A stretch of DNA of 64,000 nt, taken from Pseudarthrobacter oxydans. Its GTDB lineage: Bacteria; Actinomycetota; Actinomycetes; Actinomycetales; Micrococcaceae. The DNA lies in contig NZ_CP139438.1 of assembly GCF_034258515.1 (NCBI RefSeq), forward strand, positions 744,001-808,000, given 5' to 3'. Under the pieces are notes generated by a model that worked only from the letters and a program-made list of their open reading frames with translations, was not told the origin of the DNA and did not search any database. Each line of letters begins with the position of its first letter. Within the stretch, counting starts at the first letter, position 1. The position numbers and the translations under genes were made by a program. Positions 24,537 to 33,082 of the stretch are shown here, in pieces.

Positions 24537-25520
24537 ATGAAAGGCGTCTACATTTCGGAGCCTGGCGGCCCGGAAGTTCTGGAGGTCCGCGAGGTGGAGG
24601 CCCCGGTACCGGGTCCCGGAGAGGTGCTCATCGACGTCGTGGCGGCCGGCCTGAACCGGGCGGACGTGCAGCAGCGGAGGGGTTTGTACCCGCCGCCTCC
24701 CGGCGCATCGGAAATTCCGGGCCTTGAAGTATCCGGCCGGATCGCCGGGTTCGGTCCCGGCGTCACAAAGGCATTCTCCCTCGGTGACAAGGTGGTGGCG
24801 CTGCTGGCCGGCGGCGGGTATGCGCAGCAGGTGGCGGTCCCGGCCGAGCAGGTCCTTCGGGTGCCCGACGGCGTTGACCTGGTGACCGCGGCCGCCCTTC
24901 CCGAGGTTGCGGCCACTGTCTACTCCAACCTGGTGATGACGGCCCAGCTGCAGGCAGGCGAGACCGTCCTGATCCACGGGGCAACGGGCGGGATCGGCAC
25001 CATGGCCATCCAGCTCGCCAAGGCGCTCGGCGCCAAGGTTGCCGCAACTGCAGGATCCGACGAAAAAGTGAGCACGGCGAAAGCCTTCCTGGGGGCCGAC
25101 ATCGCCATCAACTACGCCGAGGAGGACTTTCCGGAAAGCCTTCGCCGCCAGAACGGGGGCAAGGGCGCAGACGTGATCCTCGACGTCGTGGGCGCCAAGT
25201 ACCTGGCCCAGAACGTGGACGCGCTCGCTGACTACGGACGCCTGGTGGTGATTGGACTTCAGGGCGGAAGGAAGGGGGAGCTCGACCTAGGGCAGCTGCT
25301 GAAGAAGCGCGCCGCCGTCGTGGCCACCGCCCTGCGGCCGCGGCCGGTAGCGGAAAAAGGCGCCATCATGAACGCCGTCCGCGACGCCGTGTGGCCGCTG
25401 GTCAGCAACGGATCGGTCAGGCCGCTGGTGGCAAAGACGTTCCCGCTGGACCAGGTGCGCGCCGCCCACCGGTATTTCGACACCGGCGACCACGTGGGCA
25501 AGGTCCTGTTGGTCATGTAG
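24537..25520 (+). CDS. NAD(P)H:quinone oxidoreductase (zinc-free MDR family)
   Basis: A 327-residue medium-chain reductase of the QOR/PIG3 type. The GroES-like N-terminal half includes VVAAGLNRADVQQRRGLYPP. The quinone-oxidoreductase signature and NADPH-binding loop are GETVLIHGATGGIGTMAIQL. Zinc-ligand Cys residues of alcohol dehydrogenases are absent. It reduces quinones or enones with NADPH. The ATG has GGGAG at 6-nt spacing. A PadR regulator follows 38 bp downstream on the same strand, so the regulator may control this gene. Confidence 0.92.
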   Translation: MKGVYISEPGGPEVLEVREVEAPVPGPGEVLIDVVAAGLNRADVQQRRGLYPPPPGASEIPGLEVSGRIAGFGPGVTKAFSLGDKVVALLAGGGYAQQVAVPAEQVLRVPDGVDLVTAAALPEVAATVYSNLVMTAQLQAGETVLIHGATGGIGTMAIQLAKALGAKVAATAGSDEKVSTAKAFLGADIAINYAEEDFPESLRRQNGGKGADVILDVVGAKYLAQNVDALADYGRLVVIGLQGGRKGELDLGQLLKKRAAVVATALRPRPVAEKGAIMNAVRDAVWPLVSNGSVRPLVAKTFPLDQVRAAHRYFDTGDHVGKVLLVM

Positions 25521-25558
25521 GTCCGGCACACCGACGCCCGCCAAGTACAAGGAACAGC

Positions 25559-26092
25559 ATGTCCATCCGCCACAGCCTCCTCGCCCTGTTGGAGGACCAG
25601 CCCCGCTACGGCTACCAGCTGCGGGTTGAATTCGAGAACCGCACCGGTGCCACCTGGCCTTTGAACATTGGGCAGGTGTACACCACGCTGGACCGGCTGG
25701 AACGCGATGCGCTGGTGGCCAGGGACGGCGACGACGGGAACGGCCACGTGGTGTACAGCATCACCGCAGCCGGCAGGACCGAAATCCGGAACTGGTTCGC
25801 GGCACCGGTGGAGCGGAACAACCCGCCCCGCAACGAACTGGCCATCAAGCTGGCGCTGGCCGTCACCCTGCCCGGCGTCGACGTCAAGGCCGTCATCCAG
25901 AGCCAGCGGGTGTCCTCCATGAAGTCGCTGCAGGACTATTCGAAGGCCCGCCGGGACATGGCGCTGAACCAGCGCGCCGGTGACACCGCGTCGCTGCTGG
26001 TCCTGGACTCACTCATCTTCCAGGCGGAGGCGGAAGTCCGGTGGCTGGACTTGTGCGAGGCCAGGATGATCCAGCAGGGACAGGGGAAATAG
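25559..26092 (+). CDS. PadR-family transcriptional regulator
   Basis: A 177-residue regulator. The N-terminal winged helix (SIRHSLLALLEDQPRYGYQL, then NIGQVYTTLDRLERDALVAR) is diagnostic of PadR. The C-terminal part (about 95-177) is the helical Vir_act_alpha_C-type dimerisation domain. AAGGA stands 5 nt before the ATG. PadR proteins typically repress detoxification or exporter genes; the quinone reductase immediately upstream is the obvious candidate target. No clear palindromic operator was found. Confidence 0.92.
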   Translation: MSIRHSLLALLEDQPRYGYQLRVEFENRTGATWPLNIGQVYTTLDRLERDALVARDGDDGNGHVVYSITAAGRTEIRNWFAAPVERNNPPRNELAIKLALAVTLPGVDVKAVIQSQRVSSMKSLQDYSKARRDMALNQRAGDTASLLVLDSLIFQAEAEVRWLDLCEARMIQQGQGK

Positions 26093-26186
26093 GTCACACA
26101 ATTGGGTCTTTTTGAATGACCCGGACAGGCATACCGTAAGTCCCAGGAACCGTCCGGCCGGGCGGTGGAACAAACGGAGGAAGCTC

Positions 26187-26471
26187 ATGACAACGCACGT
26201 CGCCGACTGCAGCGTAACGAACTGTTCCTTTAATGACCACACCAACTGCAACGCCGCCGCCATCACGGTGGGCGGCGCCGAAAACCACGCCCGCTGCGCC
26301 ACGTTCATCGAGACCGGGATCCACGGCGGACTGCCCAAGGTCCTTGCCGACGTCGGGGCGTGCCAGCGCGCCGAGTGCGTCCACAATGACCACCTGATGT
26401 GCAAGGCCACCGAGGTCCACGTCGGCCCCGGCGCCGACAACGCTGACTGCCTCACCTACTCACACGCGTAA
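26187..26471 (+). CDS. DUF1540 protein with two cysteine-rich repeats
   Basis: A 94-residue protein made almost wholly of two DUF1540 units. The first is CSVTNCSFNDHTNCNAAAIT, with a later Cys in HARCATF. The second is CQRAECVHNDHLMCKATEVH, with a later Cys in NADCLTY. Each unit has four Cys with matching spacing, which suggests metal binding. The RBS ACGGAGGAAG is strong. The role is unknown. Confidence 0.88.
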   Translation: MTTHVADCSVTNCSFNDHTNCNAAAITVGGAENHARCATFIETGIHGGLPKVLADVGACQRAECVHNDHLMCKATEVHVGPGADNADCLTYSHA

Positions 26472-26500
26472 GGGGGCCGCTTTACGCAGTTCCCACGAGC

Positions 26501-26537
26501 CAAGGCCTCCGCCCGGACCTTCCGGACGGGGGCCTTG
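26501..26537. terminator. Hairpin between DUF1540 gene and cstA
   Basis: CAAGGCCTCCGCCCGG (26501-26516) pairs with 26522-26537 at 14 of 16 positions, with a 5-nt loop. There is no T-run. It is a likely terminator or transcript end between the two genes. Confidence 0.5.
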
Positions 26538-26703
26538 CCTGCGTTGACGCAGGCACAACTGGCAGCCCGGGTCCGGTCGTTCGTCGCCGCGTCCACTCCG
26601 CTCGCCGCACGTTTCTGCGGCAGCCGGCAGAATGCCTCCGGATTGTGACTGCGGCTTGGTAGGGTGCGTGACAGAAGACGCATAACAATCTCAAGGAGGA
26701 GAC

Positions 26704-29007
26704 ATGGCCGAAACGCCTGATCAGCGGGGTAGTGCATCCGGAGGCAGGGGCGTGGCCGCCACCGACCCGGCGCTGCCGCCGACAGCGGTGGATGAAGCGG
26801 TCCGGGAGGCTGAAGAGCGGAAATGGACACCGGGAAAGATCGCGCTGTGGGCTGCGATTGCCCTCCTCGGCGGCGTGGCATGGTTCATGCTGGCCATCAT
26901 CCGCGGCGAAACCGTGAACGCCATCTGGTTCGTGTTCGCCTCCGTGTGCACCTACCTGATCGGCTACCGCTTCTACTCCAAGGTCATCGAGCGCTACATC
27001 ACCAGGCCTGATGACCGGCGTGCCACTCCGGCGGAGTACAAGGCCGACGGCAAGGATTATGTCCGGACGGACCGCAATGTCCTGTTCGGCCACCATTTTG
27101 CCGCCATCGCCGGCGCCGGGCCGCTGGTGGGCCCGGTCATCGCGGCCCAGATGGGCTACCTGCCGGGCACTATCTGGATCATCATCGGCGTCGTCCTTGC
27201 CGGCGCCGTCCAGGACTACCTTGTGATGTTCTTCTCCATGCGCCGCGGCGGCCGGTCGCTGGGCCAGATGGCCCGCGAGGAACTGGGCGTCATCGGCGGC
27301 ACGGCCGCCCTCATCGCCACCCTGCTCATCATGGTGATCATTGTGGCCATCCTGGCCCTCGTCGTCGTCAACGCCCTGGGCGAGAGCCCATGGGGCGTCT
27401 TCTCCGTCGGCATGACCATTCCGATTGCGCTGTTCATGGGCATCTACCTCCGCTACCTGCGGCCCGGCAAGGTGATGGAGGTTTCGCTGATCGGCTTCGT
27501 CCTGCTGATGGCTGCCATTATCGGCGGCGGCATCGTGGCGGAAACCCCGTGGGGCGCGGACATCTTCAGCCTCGACAAGGTGACCATCGCCTGGGGCCTG
27601 ATCATCTACGGCTTCATCGCCGCCATCCTGCCCGTGTGGCTGCTCCTGGCACCGCGTGACTACCTCTCAACGTTCATGAAGATCGGCGTGATCGTGATGC
27701 TGGCGCTTGCCATCATCGTGGTCCGGCCGGAGATCACCGTTCCCGCGTTCAGCGAGTTCGCCAGCAGGGAAAACGGTCCGGTGTTCCCGGGCGCCCTGTT
27801 CCCGTTCCTGTTCGTCACCATTGCGTGCGGTGCCTTGTCCGGCTTCCATGCACTGATTTCGTCCGGTACCACACCCAAGCTGGTTGAAAAGGAGCGGCAG
27901 ACCCGTTTCATCGGCTACGGCGGAATGCTGATGGAGTCCTTCGTGGCCATCATGGCCCTGGTGGCGGCAATCTCGATCGACCGCGGCCTTTATTTCGCCA
28001 TGAATTCCCCCGCGGCGCTGACCGGCGGCACGGTGGAGACAGCAGCCACCTGGGTCAACAGCCTGGGCCTGGCCGGGGTGAACATCACGCCTGACCTCCT
28101 GAGTGAAACCGCCGCCAACGTGGGTGAAGAAAGCATCGTTTCGCGTACCGGTGGCGCTCCCACCCTGGCCGTGGGGCTCGCCCACATCATGCAGCAGTTC
28201 ATCGGCGGCACGGCCATGATGGCCTTCTGGTACCACTTCGCAATCATGTTCGAGGCCCTTTTCATCCTCACCGCTGTGGACGCCGGCACCCGGGTTGCCC
28301 GGTTCATGCTGCAGGATTCGATCGGCAACTTCATCCCCAAGTTCAAGGAGCACTCCTGGCGTCCCGGGGCCTGGCTCTGCACCGCCATCATGGTCGGTGC
28401 CTGGGGCGCTGTGCTGCTCATGGGCGTCACCGATCCGCTGGGCGGCATCAACACGCTGTTCCCGTTGTTCGGCATCGCCAACCAGTTGCTTGCCGCGATT
28501 GCACTATCCGTGTGCCTGGCCATCGTGGCGAAGCGGGGAACGTTCAACTACCTGTGGATCGTCGCGCTGCCGCTAACGTTCGCCGCCGTGGTCACCATCA
28601 CGGCGAGCTACCAGAAGATCTTCTCGTCCACCCCGGCTGTCGGCTACTTCGCCAACAACGCGGCCTTCAGCAAGGCCCTGGCCGAGGGCAAGACCTCGTT
28701 CGGCACCGCCAAGACGGTCCCGGCCATGGAGGCCGTGGTCAGGAACACGGCGATCCAGGGCTGGCTGTCTGTGATCTTCGTGGTGCTGAGCATCATCGTG
28801 ATCGCGACGGCGCTGCTCGCCACTGCCAAAGCGTTCCGCAACCGCGGGGACGCCGCCGCCACGCGCGGCAACGAGGACCCCGCCCGCCCGTCGCGTGTCT
28901 TCGCCCCTGCCGGACTCATTCCCACTCCTGCCGAGCGCGAGTTGATGGCTGAATGGGAGAAAGTCCCGGCGGAACTGAGGTTCGAAAGGGCGGGCCACCA
29001 CTCATGA
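26704..29007 (+). CDS. cstA: Carbon starvation protein CstA (pyruvate/peptide transporter)
   Basis: A 767-residue membrane protein with about 16-18 hydrophobic helices. Landmarks include NVLFGHHFAAIAGAGPLVGP near the N-terminus, and CGALSGFHALISSGTTPKLV, both strongly conserved in CstA. In E. coli, CstA-family proteins take up pyruvate or peptides during starvation. The RBS AAGGAGGAGAC is very strong. It is followed by a ybdD-type gene with a 4-bp overlap, the usual partner. No regulatory site was recognised in the 230 bp upstream. Confidence 0.96.
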   Translation: MAETPDQRGSASGGRGVAATDPALPPTAVDEAVREAEERKWTPGKIALWAAIALLGGVAWFMLAIIRGETVNAIWFVFASVCTYLIGYRFYSKVIERYITRPDDRRATPAEYKADGKDYVRTDRNVLFGHHFAAIAGAGPLVGPVIAAQMGYLPGTIWIIIGVVLAGAVQDYLVMFFSMRRGGRSLGQMAREELGVIGGTAALIATLLIMVIIVAILALVVVNALGESPWGVFSVGMTIPIALFMGIYLRYLRPGKVMEVSLIGFVLLMAAIIGGGIVAETPWGADIFSLDKVTIAWGLIIYGFIAAILPVWLLLAPRDYLSTFMKIGVIVMLALAIIVVRPEITVPAFSEFASRENGPVFPGALFPFLFVTIACGALSGFHALISSGTTPKLVEKERQTRFIGYGGMLMESFVAIMALVAAISIDRGLYFAMNSPAALTGGTVETAATWVNSLGLAGVNITPDLLSETAANVGEESIVSRTGGAPTLAVGLAHIMQQFIGGTAMMAFWYHFAIMFEALFILTAVDAGTRVARFMLQDSIGNFIPKFKEHSWRPGAWLCTAIMVGAWGAVLLMGVTDPLGGINTLFPLFGIANQLLAAIALSVCLAIVAKRGTFNYLWIVALPLTFAAVVTITASYQKIFSSTPAVGYFANNAAFSKALAEGKTSFGTAKTVPAMEAVVRNTAIQGWLSVIFVVLSIIVIATALLATAKAFRNRGDAAATRGNEDPARPSRVFAPAGLIPTPAERELMAEWEKVPAELRFERAGHHS

Positions 29008-29207
29008 CGGCCGGACTCGTTGTGCTCAAGCGGCGGTTCCGCGGCTTCGCCCAGTACTTCAGCGGAGTCCTGGGCGCGGACGCCTACGCCAAGTACCTCG
29101 AGCACCACAGGGCGGCCGGGCACGGGGAGGCGCCCCTCACGGAGCGCGAGTTCTGGCGCGACCGGACCGACCGCCAGGACAGCAACCCCCAAGGCCGGTG
29201 CTGCTGA
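29004..29207 (+). CDS. YbdD/YjiX family small protein
   Basis: A 67-residue protein starting on the ATGA that overlaps the cstA stop. Its core FSGVLGADAYAKYLEHHRAA followed by EREFWRDRTDRQ is the YbdD/YjiX (DUF466) signature. These proteins are required with CstA-type carriers for transport in enterobacteria; the same link is inferred here from position and coupling. Confidence 0.92.
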   Translation: MTAGLVVLKRRFRGFAQYFSGVLGADAYAKYLEHHRAAGHGEAPLTEREFWRDRTDRQDSNPQGRCC

Positions 29208-29257
29208 TTGAGCTTGCAGCGTACAAGCCGCCGGGAGGGATCATCCAGGGGTTCCGT

Positions 29258-29297
29258 GTGGATCGCTCATGAGAGTATGAACGCATGAGCGATCCAC
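29258..29297. repeat. Perfect 13-bp inverted repeat spanning the bpa start codon
   Basis: GTGGATCGCTCAT (29258-29270) is the exact reverse complement of 29285-29297, which contains the bpa ATG and next codons. The 14-nt centre holds GAGTAT, 6 nt before the ATG. If the transcript starts upstream this is an RNA hairpin hiding the start. If it starts at the ATG, it is a DNA palindrome centred on the -10 hexamer. Confidence 0.9.
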
Positions 29298-29917
29298 GAG
29301 ACACTCAATCAGCCGAGGACCTCCCGGTAGAAGGCACTCCCATCGATGAGTGGCAGCCGCCGGTGCCCCCGCCGTCCGCACCTGCCGATCGCAGGAAGCC
29401 CAAGGGCAGCAACATCCAGGACCTGGTGGATGAACCGGCCAAAGTCATGCGGATCGGAACCATGATCCGGCAGCTCCTGGAAGAAGTGAAGTCTGCACCG
29501 CTGGATGAGGCTGCGCGGGGCAGGCTTGCTGAGATCCACGCGCGCTCCATCAAGGAGCTGGAGGACGGGCTGGCTCCTGAACTGGTGGAGGAACTGGACA
29601 GGATCAGCCTGCCCTTCCCCGACGAGGGCACGCCTTCCGACGCTGAACTCCGGATAGCCCAGGCCCAGCTTGTCGGGTGGTTGGAGGGATTGTTCCACGG
29701 CATCCAGACGGCCATCGCTGCCCAGCATGCGGCCCGGGAGAATGCGGCCGCGCAGATGCAGCTCCGGCAGCTGCCGCCCGGCACCATGATCGCCCCGGGA
29801 GTGGTCATCGGCGAGAACGGGGAACCGCAGCGCGCCGGCGCCGGCGCGCGCTCCGGAAGCCCTGCTCGGCCTGGCCAGCGGGACGACCCGGACCACGGTC
29901 CCGGACAATACCTGTAG
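29285..29917 (+). CDS. bpa: Bacterial proteasome activator Bpa/PafE
   Basis: A 210-residue ATP-independent ring-forming activator that opens the 20S proteasome for unfolded proteins. The DUF2587 core runs about residues 40-160 (NIQDLVDEPAKVMRIGTMIR, then LVGWLEGLFHGIQTAIAAQH). The protein ends Gly-Gln-Tyr-Leu, the penultimate-Tyr motif that docks into proteasome alpha-subunit pockets. It implies a prcBA proteasome elsewhere in the genome. A palindrome covers its start codon. Confidence 0.93.
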   Translation: MSDPRDTQSAEDLPVEGTPIDEWQPPVPPPSAPADRRKPKGSNIQDLVDEPAKVMRIGTMIRQLLEEVKSAPLDEAARGRLAEIHARSIKELEDGLAPELVEELDRISLPFPDEGTPSDAELRIAQAQLVGWLEGLFHGIQTAIAAQHAARENAAAQMQLRQLPPGTMIAPGVVIGENGEPQRAGAGARSGSPARPGQRDDPDHGPGQYL

Positions 29918-29924
29918 GCTCCGC

Positions 29925-30401
29925 TTGGGCTTTTTCAGCGCCGCCAGGCAGGGGCGCAAGGACGACGCGGAGCTGGGCCAGGGGCTATGGCGCCGGGCCC
30001 ATGACCGTTTCCAGCGGGGACTGGACCGCTTCCACCAGGTTCTTGAGGGCGTGGAGGACGACCAGCTGTACGCCGAATTGCTGGAGATCGCCAATGAACT
30101 GGCCAGCCTCCTCGAACGGGTACGGCTGGTATGCATGGAAGCGCAGCGGCGTTCGCCCAACGACAGCCTCAACATCCCTGCGGCCCTTTCCGGGGTTCAC
30201 CGCGCCCTGTCCAAAGCCGGCAACTCCCTGGCGACGACGGCGGAAGCGGCCGCCATGCTCCGGCTCGCCGTGGGCCCCGTCCCGGTAGGTGCAGCCTCGG
30301 TCCGCCGCCGGGCCGAGTCCGTATTCCAGCAGGTGGCCGACGCCGAACGGCACCTCAGCGAAGAGGGTTCAGGACCGCAGCAGTTGGGTATTCCCGGTTA
30401 A
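29925..30401 (+). CDS. Hypothetical helical protein downstream of bpa
   Basis: A 158-residue soluble protein starting with TTG 7 nt after the bpa stop, so cotranscribed. It is largely alpha-helical (for example LYAELLEIANELASLLERVR), with no enzyme motif, signal peptide or membrane segment. The position suggests a role tied to Bpa or the proteasome, but that is inference from order alone. The start is uncertain because no strong Shine-Dalgarno is visible. Confidence 0.7.
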   Translation: MGFFSAARQGRKDDAELGQGLWRRAHDRFQRGLDRFHQVLEGVEDDQLYAELLEIANELASLLERVRLVCMEAQRRSPNDSLNIPAALSGVHRALSKAGNSLATTAEAAAMLRLAVGPVPVGAASVRRRAESVFQQVADAERHLSEEGSGPQQLGIPG

Positions 30402-30464
30402 GCGCCTGGCTTACTTCGGGCCGATACCCGCCGGGCGGAGCCGATAGTTTGGCAGGATGGACGA

Positions 30465-31310
30465 ATGACTCTTTCACCTACCTTGACCTTTAATGACGGA
30501 AACACCATCCCCCAGCTCGGCTACGGCGTGTGGCAGGTTGAGGATGGCGTGGCTGAAAAGGTGGTCCGCCAAGCGTTTGAAGCGGGCTACCGCCACATCG
30601 ATACCGCCAAGATCTACGGCAACGAGGCGGGCGTGGGCCGGGCGATCGCCAGTTCCGGGCTGTCCCCGGAGCAGCTCTTCATCACCACCAAGCTCTGGAA
30701 CGCAGACCAGGGATATGAGTCCACGCTGGCCGCCTTCGAGGAATCCATGGACAGGCTCGGGCTGGAGACCCTGGACCTTTACCTGATCCACTGGATGCAG
30801 CCCAAGCAGGACAAGTACGTGGACACCTGGAAGGCCCTGATCGAGCTGCAGAAGCGCGGCCGGGTCAAGTCCATTGGTGTTTCGAACTTCACTGTCGAGG
30901 GCCTGCAGCGGCTCATCGACGAGACCGGCGTGGTTCCGGCCATCCACCAGATCGAGCTCCACCCGTACTTCAGCCAGCGGGAACTGCGTGAGTTCGGCGC
31001 GGCCAACGGGATTTTGACGCAGGCCTGGTCACCGCTGGGCCAGGGCGGCGAGCTGCTGGACGACGGAACGGTCGCCTCGATCGCAGCCAAGCACGGCGCC
31101 ACGCCTGCGCAGGTTGTCATTGCCTGGCACCTCGCAATCGGCAACGTGGTGATCCCCAAGTCCGTCACCGAGTCCCGGATCCGGGAAAACTTCGCAGCGC
31201 TCGGGGTCAGCCTGGATTCCGGCGACGTCGAGGCCATCAACGCGCTGGACCGCTCCGCCAACGGCGAAGGCCGCATCGGCGCGGACCCCGCAGTTTCCGA
31301 CTTCGCTTAG
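30465..31310 (+). CDS. Aldo/keto reductase (AKR5-like, 2,5-diketo-D-gluconate reductase type)
   Basis: A 281-residue NADPH-dependent carbonyl reductase. The catalytic tetrad is visible: Asp in HIDTAKIYGNE, Tyr in the same segment, Lys in FITTKLWN, and His in LYLIHWMQP. The NADPH phosphate-binding IPKSVTESRIREN is typical. The physiological carbonyl substrate is unknown. The gene ends before a strong hairpin. Confidence 0.93.
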   Translation: MTLSPTLTFNDGNTIPQLGYGVWQVEDGVAEKVVRQAFEAGYRHIDTAKIYGNEAGVGRAIASSGLSPEQLFITTKLWNADQGYESTLAAFEESMDRLGLETLDLYLIHWMQPKQDKYVDTWKALIELQKRGRVKSIGVSNFTVEGLQRLIDETGVVPAIHQIELHPYFSQRELREFGAANGILTQAWSPLGQGGELLDDGTVASIAAKHGATPAQVVIAWHLAIGNVVIPKSVTESRIRENFAALGVSLDSGDVEAINALDRSANGEGRIGADPAVSDFA

Positions 31311-31350
31311 CCGGCGGCCGGCACCCGCGCCATGGTGCCAGCCCCGCAAA

Positions 31351-31381
31351 CCGCCCCGGCCTGTCCAACAGGCCGGGGCGG
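31351..31381 (+). terminator. GC-rich hairpin after aldo/keto reductase
   Basis: A perfect 13-bp stem CCGCCCCGGCCTG / CAGGCCGGGGCGG with loop TCCAA. No T-run follows, as is common in high-GC actinobacteria. Confidence 0.75.
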
Positions 31382-31418
31382 CCCGCGTTAAACGGGTGCG
31401 GCAAGTAGCCGGAGCATG

Positions 31419-31604
31419 TCAGGCGGCAGTGCGGATGTGCTCGACTGACACTGCGTCAACGACGGCCCAGCCATCCTCTTCGCGGCACTGCCGGCTGGCG
31501 AAACGCTCCGCCTCGGCCAGCGTGTCAAAGACCTCGGCCCGGGCACGGCCGCAGTCGGCGTCGAAGTACGTGACGTGAAATTCCTGTACCAGTTGGTTTT
31601 CCAT
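31419..31604 (-). CDS. Small hypothetical protein
   Basis: A 61-residue protein beginning MENQLVQEFHVTYFDADCGR. It has two Cys and a pattern of strand-helix-strand (HVTYFDADCG, AEVFDTLAEAERFASRQC, GWAVVDAVSVEHI). This resembles small domains that fold like a split ferredoxin, but I recognise no family. Codon use looks coding. A longer frame from 31646 is possible, but the internal ATG gives a more natural start. Confidence 0.55.
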   Translation of the reverse strand: MENQLVQEFHVTYFDADCGRARAEVFDTLAEAERFASRQCREEDGWAVVDAVSVEHIRTAA

Positions 31605-31987
31605 GAATCCAGTCTGCAACCGGGGTCTGACATTCTTCGGAATCATCCCCGCGTGTTGCTGTGACCGTAGACCTAAGTAGAAGAACCGGTCCCTATTTGG
31701 AAGTTTCGGGCTGGCAGGTAGAGCCAGGGTAGCCCCGCCAAGGGCGTCCGAGCTGCCAGAACATTAAACGTGGTGGGAATCCGGCTCACGAAGCTAAGGA
31801 AGATACGCGCAGCGGAGTCTCCTTCGCTGGCCTGGTCGCAATCATCTCCCACACTGGCTATGTGCCGTACGAATTTTCGCGGTCGTCCGGTCCGGCTGAA
31901 CAGGACCTTAACAAGTGTTAATTTGTGCATGAAGGGGACAGCCCGCCGGCCGCTCAACCCGCGTGCCTGTAGTGACTTCGACTTGGG
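31605..31987. other. Gene-free, lower-GC stretch
   Basis: No reading frame here looks coding on either strand. Base composition is visibly less GC-rich than in the core genes. It borders the relic toxin locus, so it may be junction DNA of a past insertion. Confidence 0.4.
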
Positions 31988-32422
31988 TTACTCGGTTTGT
32001 CCGTCCGCCCTCGTCAGGGTGACCATGTAGCGGTCGTCCCCTTCGATGCCGTCGTTATCGATCGATTCCAGGTTGAAGTACTGCACCTCCACCCGGTAGG
32101 TGCCCGGTGGCACCTCCACCTTTCCGCCGCTCATGCCGTTGTCCGTGGGTCCCGATACCTCCACCACTCCGCTGGGGACCTCCAGGATTCCCGTCATGAC
32201 CCTGTCCACGCTGCCGATGAATGACCGCTCCGAGTCGAGGCGGAGCAGAACGGGTGCGTTGAAATCGCGCGCTGTGCCCACGGCGACATAGCGGTCGCCC
32301 TGGACGAACATGGATTCGATGGTTTCGTCCGTCCATTTCGCCCAAAGATCCGAGAAGTCCGCGGTCGAGTCCGAGACCGTGAACTGGTGGTAATCGGTGA
32401 AGAGGTTGAATTCGGCGTCCAT
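31988..32422 (-). CDS. ComJ/Nin-like nuclease-inhibitor family protein
   Basis: A 144-residue soluble protein. DYHQFTVSD near the N-terminus, then WTDETIESMFVQGDRYVAVG and APVLLRLDSE, line up with the Bacillus ComJ (Nin) family, in which the same segments read YHQFTV, WTDEAIEKG and FILFRL. Nin inhibits the DNA-entry nuclease NucA; homologues also occur as immunity proteins in toxin loci. GGAG stands 5 nt before the ATG. No NucA-like nuclease is visible nearby. It lies downstream of a toxin relic on the same strand, so it could be an orphan immunity gene. Confidence 0.7.
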   Translation of the reverse strand: MDAEFNLFTDYHQFTVSDSTADFSDLWAKWTDETIESMFVQGDRYVAVGTARDFNAPVLLRLDSERSFIGSVDRVMTGILEVPSGVVEVSGPTDNGMSGGKVEVPPGTYRVEVQYFNLESIDNDGIEGDDRYMVTLTRADGQTE

Positions 32423-32460
32423 GCTGGCTCCTACCCGTCGTTGATCTGGACCATCAGCTC

Positions 32461-33078
32461 CTATCTGAACGAGGAGGCCCACGACTGGCCCGCCGACCGC
32501 GCCAGTCGCTGCAACTGGTCCCAGGAAGATGGCGTGGCCTCGCAAATCTTGAGGGCTTGATCAAGAAAGGCCAAGGCAGATTGCATGCCCGCCGATGAAT
32601 CGAGGCCCGCATTCTGGGCCGAAATGTCGCTGATCTTGCGGACGAGCAACTCGTCCGAGCCCATGTCGGGCTGGCTGCACGAGTATTCGGCTGCTTCGTA
32701 AACCTGCCGTGCGGCCCACGCGGCCTCCTGAGCGTCATCAGACAGCCATGTCCTGATCGCGTACGCCAGTGCAGCAGCGGCGTTTTGCGCGTACCCCATA
32801 TCAAACAACCATGGCTCGTCATCCGTAGGTCCGAATGCGGCGGCTTCGGAAGCCAACGAGCTGACGACGGCATTGTCTTTGGAAACAGCGCCCCAGACGG
32901 AGTCGAGGATGTCTCGTGCCCGCGATTCATTGGCGCTTTCTTCAGCCCTGCGCCAGTAGCGCTCCTGCAGGGGAACCAGGCTATCCGCGCATGCCGCAGC
33001 GAAGGCCGTCTTGGCTCTCTTATCGAGGTGTGAAAGCCGCTCCTTCAGGGCCGCCTCGTCGTAAACCTCTGTTAACAA
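32461..33078 (-). CDS. DUF416-like protein (YjaG family)
   Basis: A 205-residue helical protein. The N-terminal half (LSHLDKRAKTAFAAACADSL followed by LQERYWRRAE and RARDILDSVWGAVS) follows the YjaG/DUF416 pattern of a catalytic-free helical domain. It starts with TTG 4 nt after the stop of the broken toxin remnant, so it was translationally coupled to the toxin. That position fits an immunity protein. DUF416 members are found in several polymorphic-toxin immunity settings, but function here is unproven. Confidence 0.6.
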   Translation of the reverse strand: MLTEVYDEAALKERLSHLDKRAKTAFAAACADSLVPLQERYWRRAEESANESRARDILDSVWGAVSKDNAVVSSLASEAAAFGPTDDEPWLFDMGYAQNAAAALAYAIRTWLSDDAQEAAWAARQVYEAAEYSCSQPDMGSDELLVRKISDISAQNAGLDSSAGMQSALAFLDQALKICEATPSSWDQLQRLARSAGQSWASSFR

Positions 33079-33082
33079 CTCG

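Noticed and set aside
31673..31957. 94-codon leftward frame before the ComJ-like gene
   Set aside because: No ribosome site, irregular composition and no similarity that I recognise; left as gene-free DNA.
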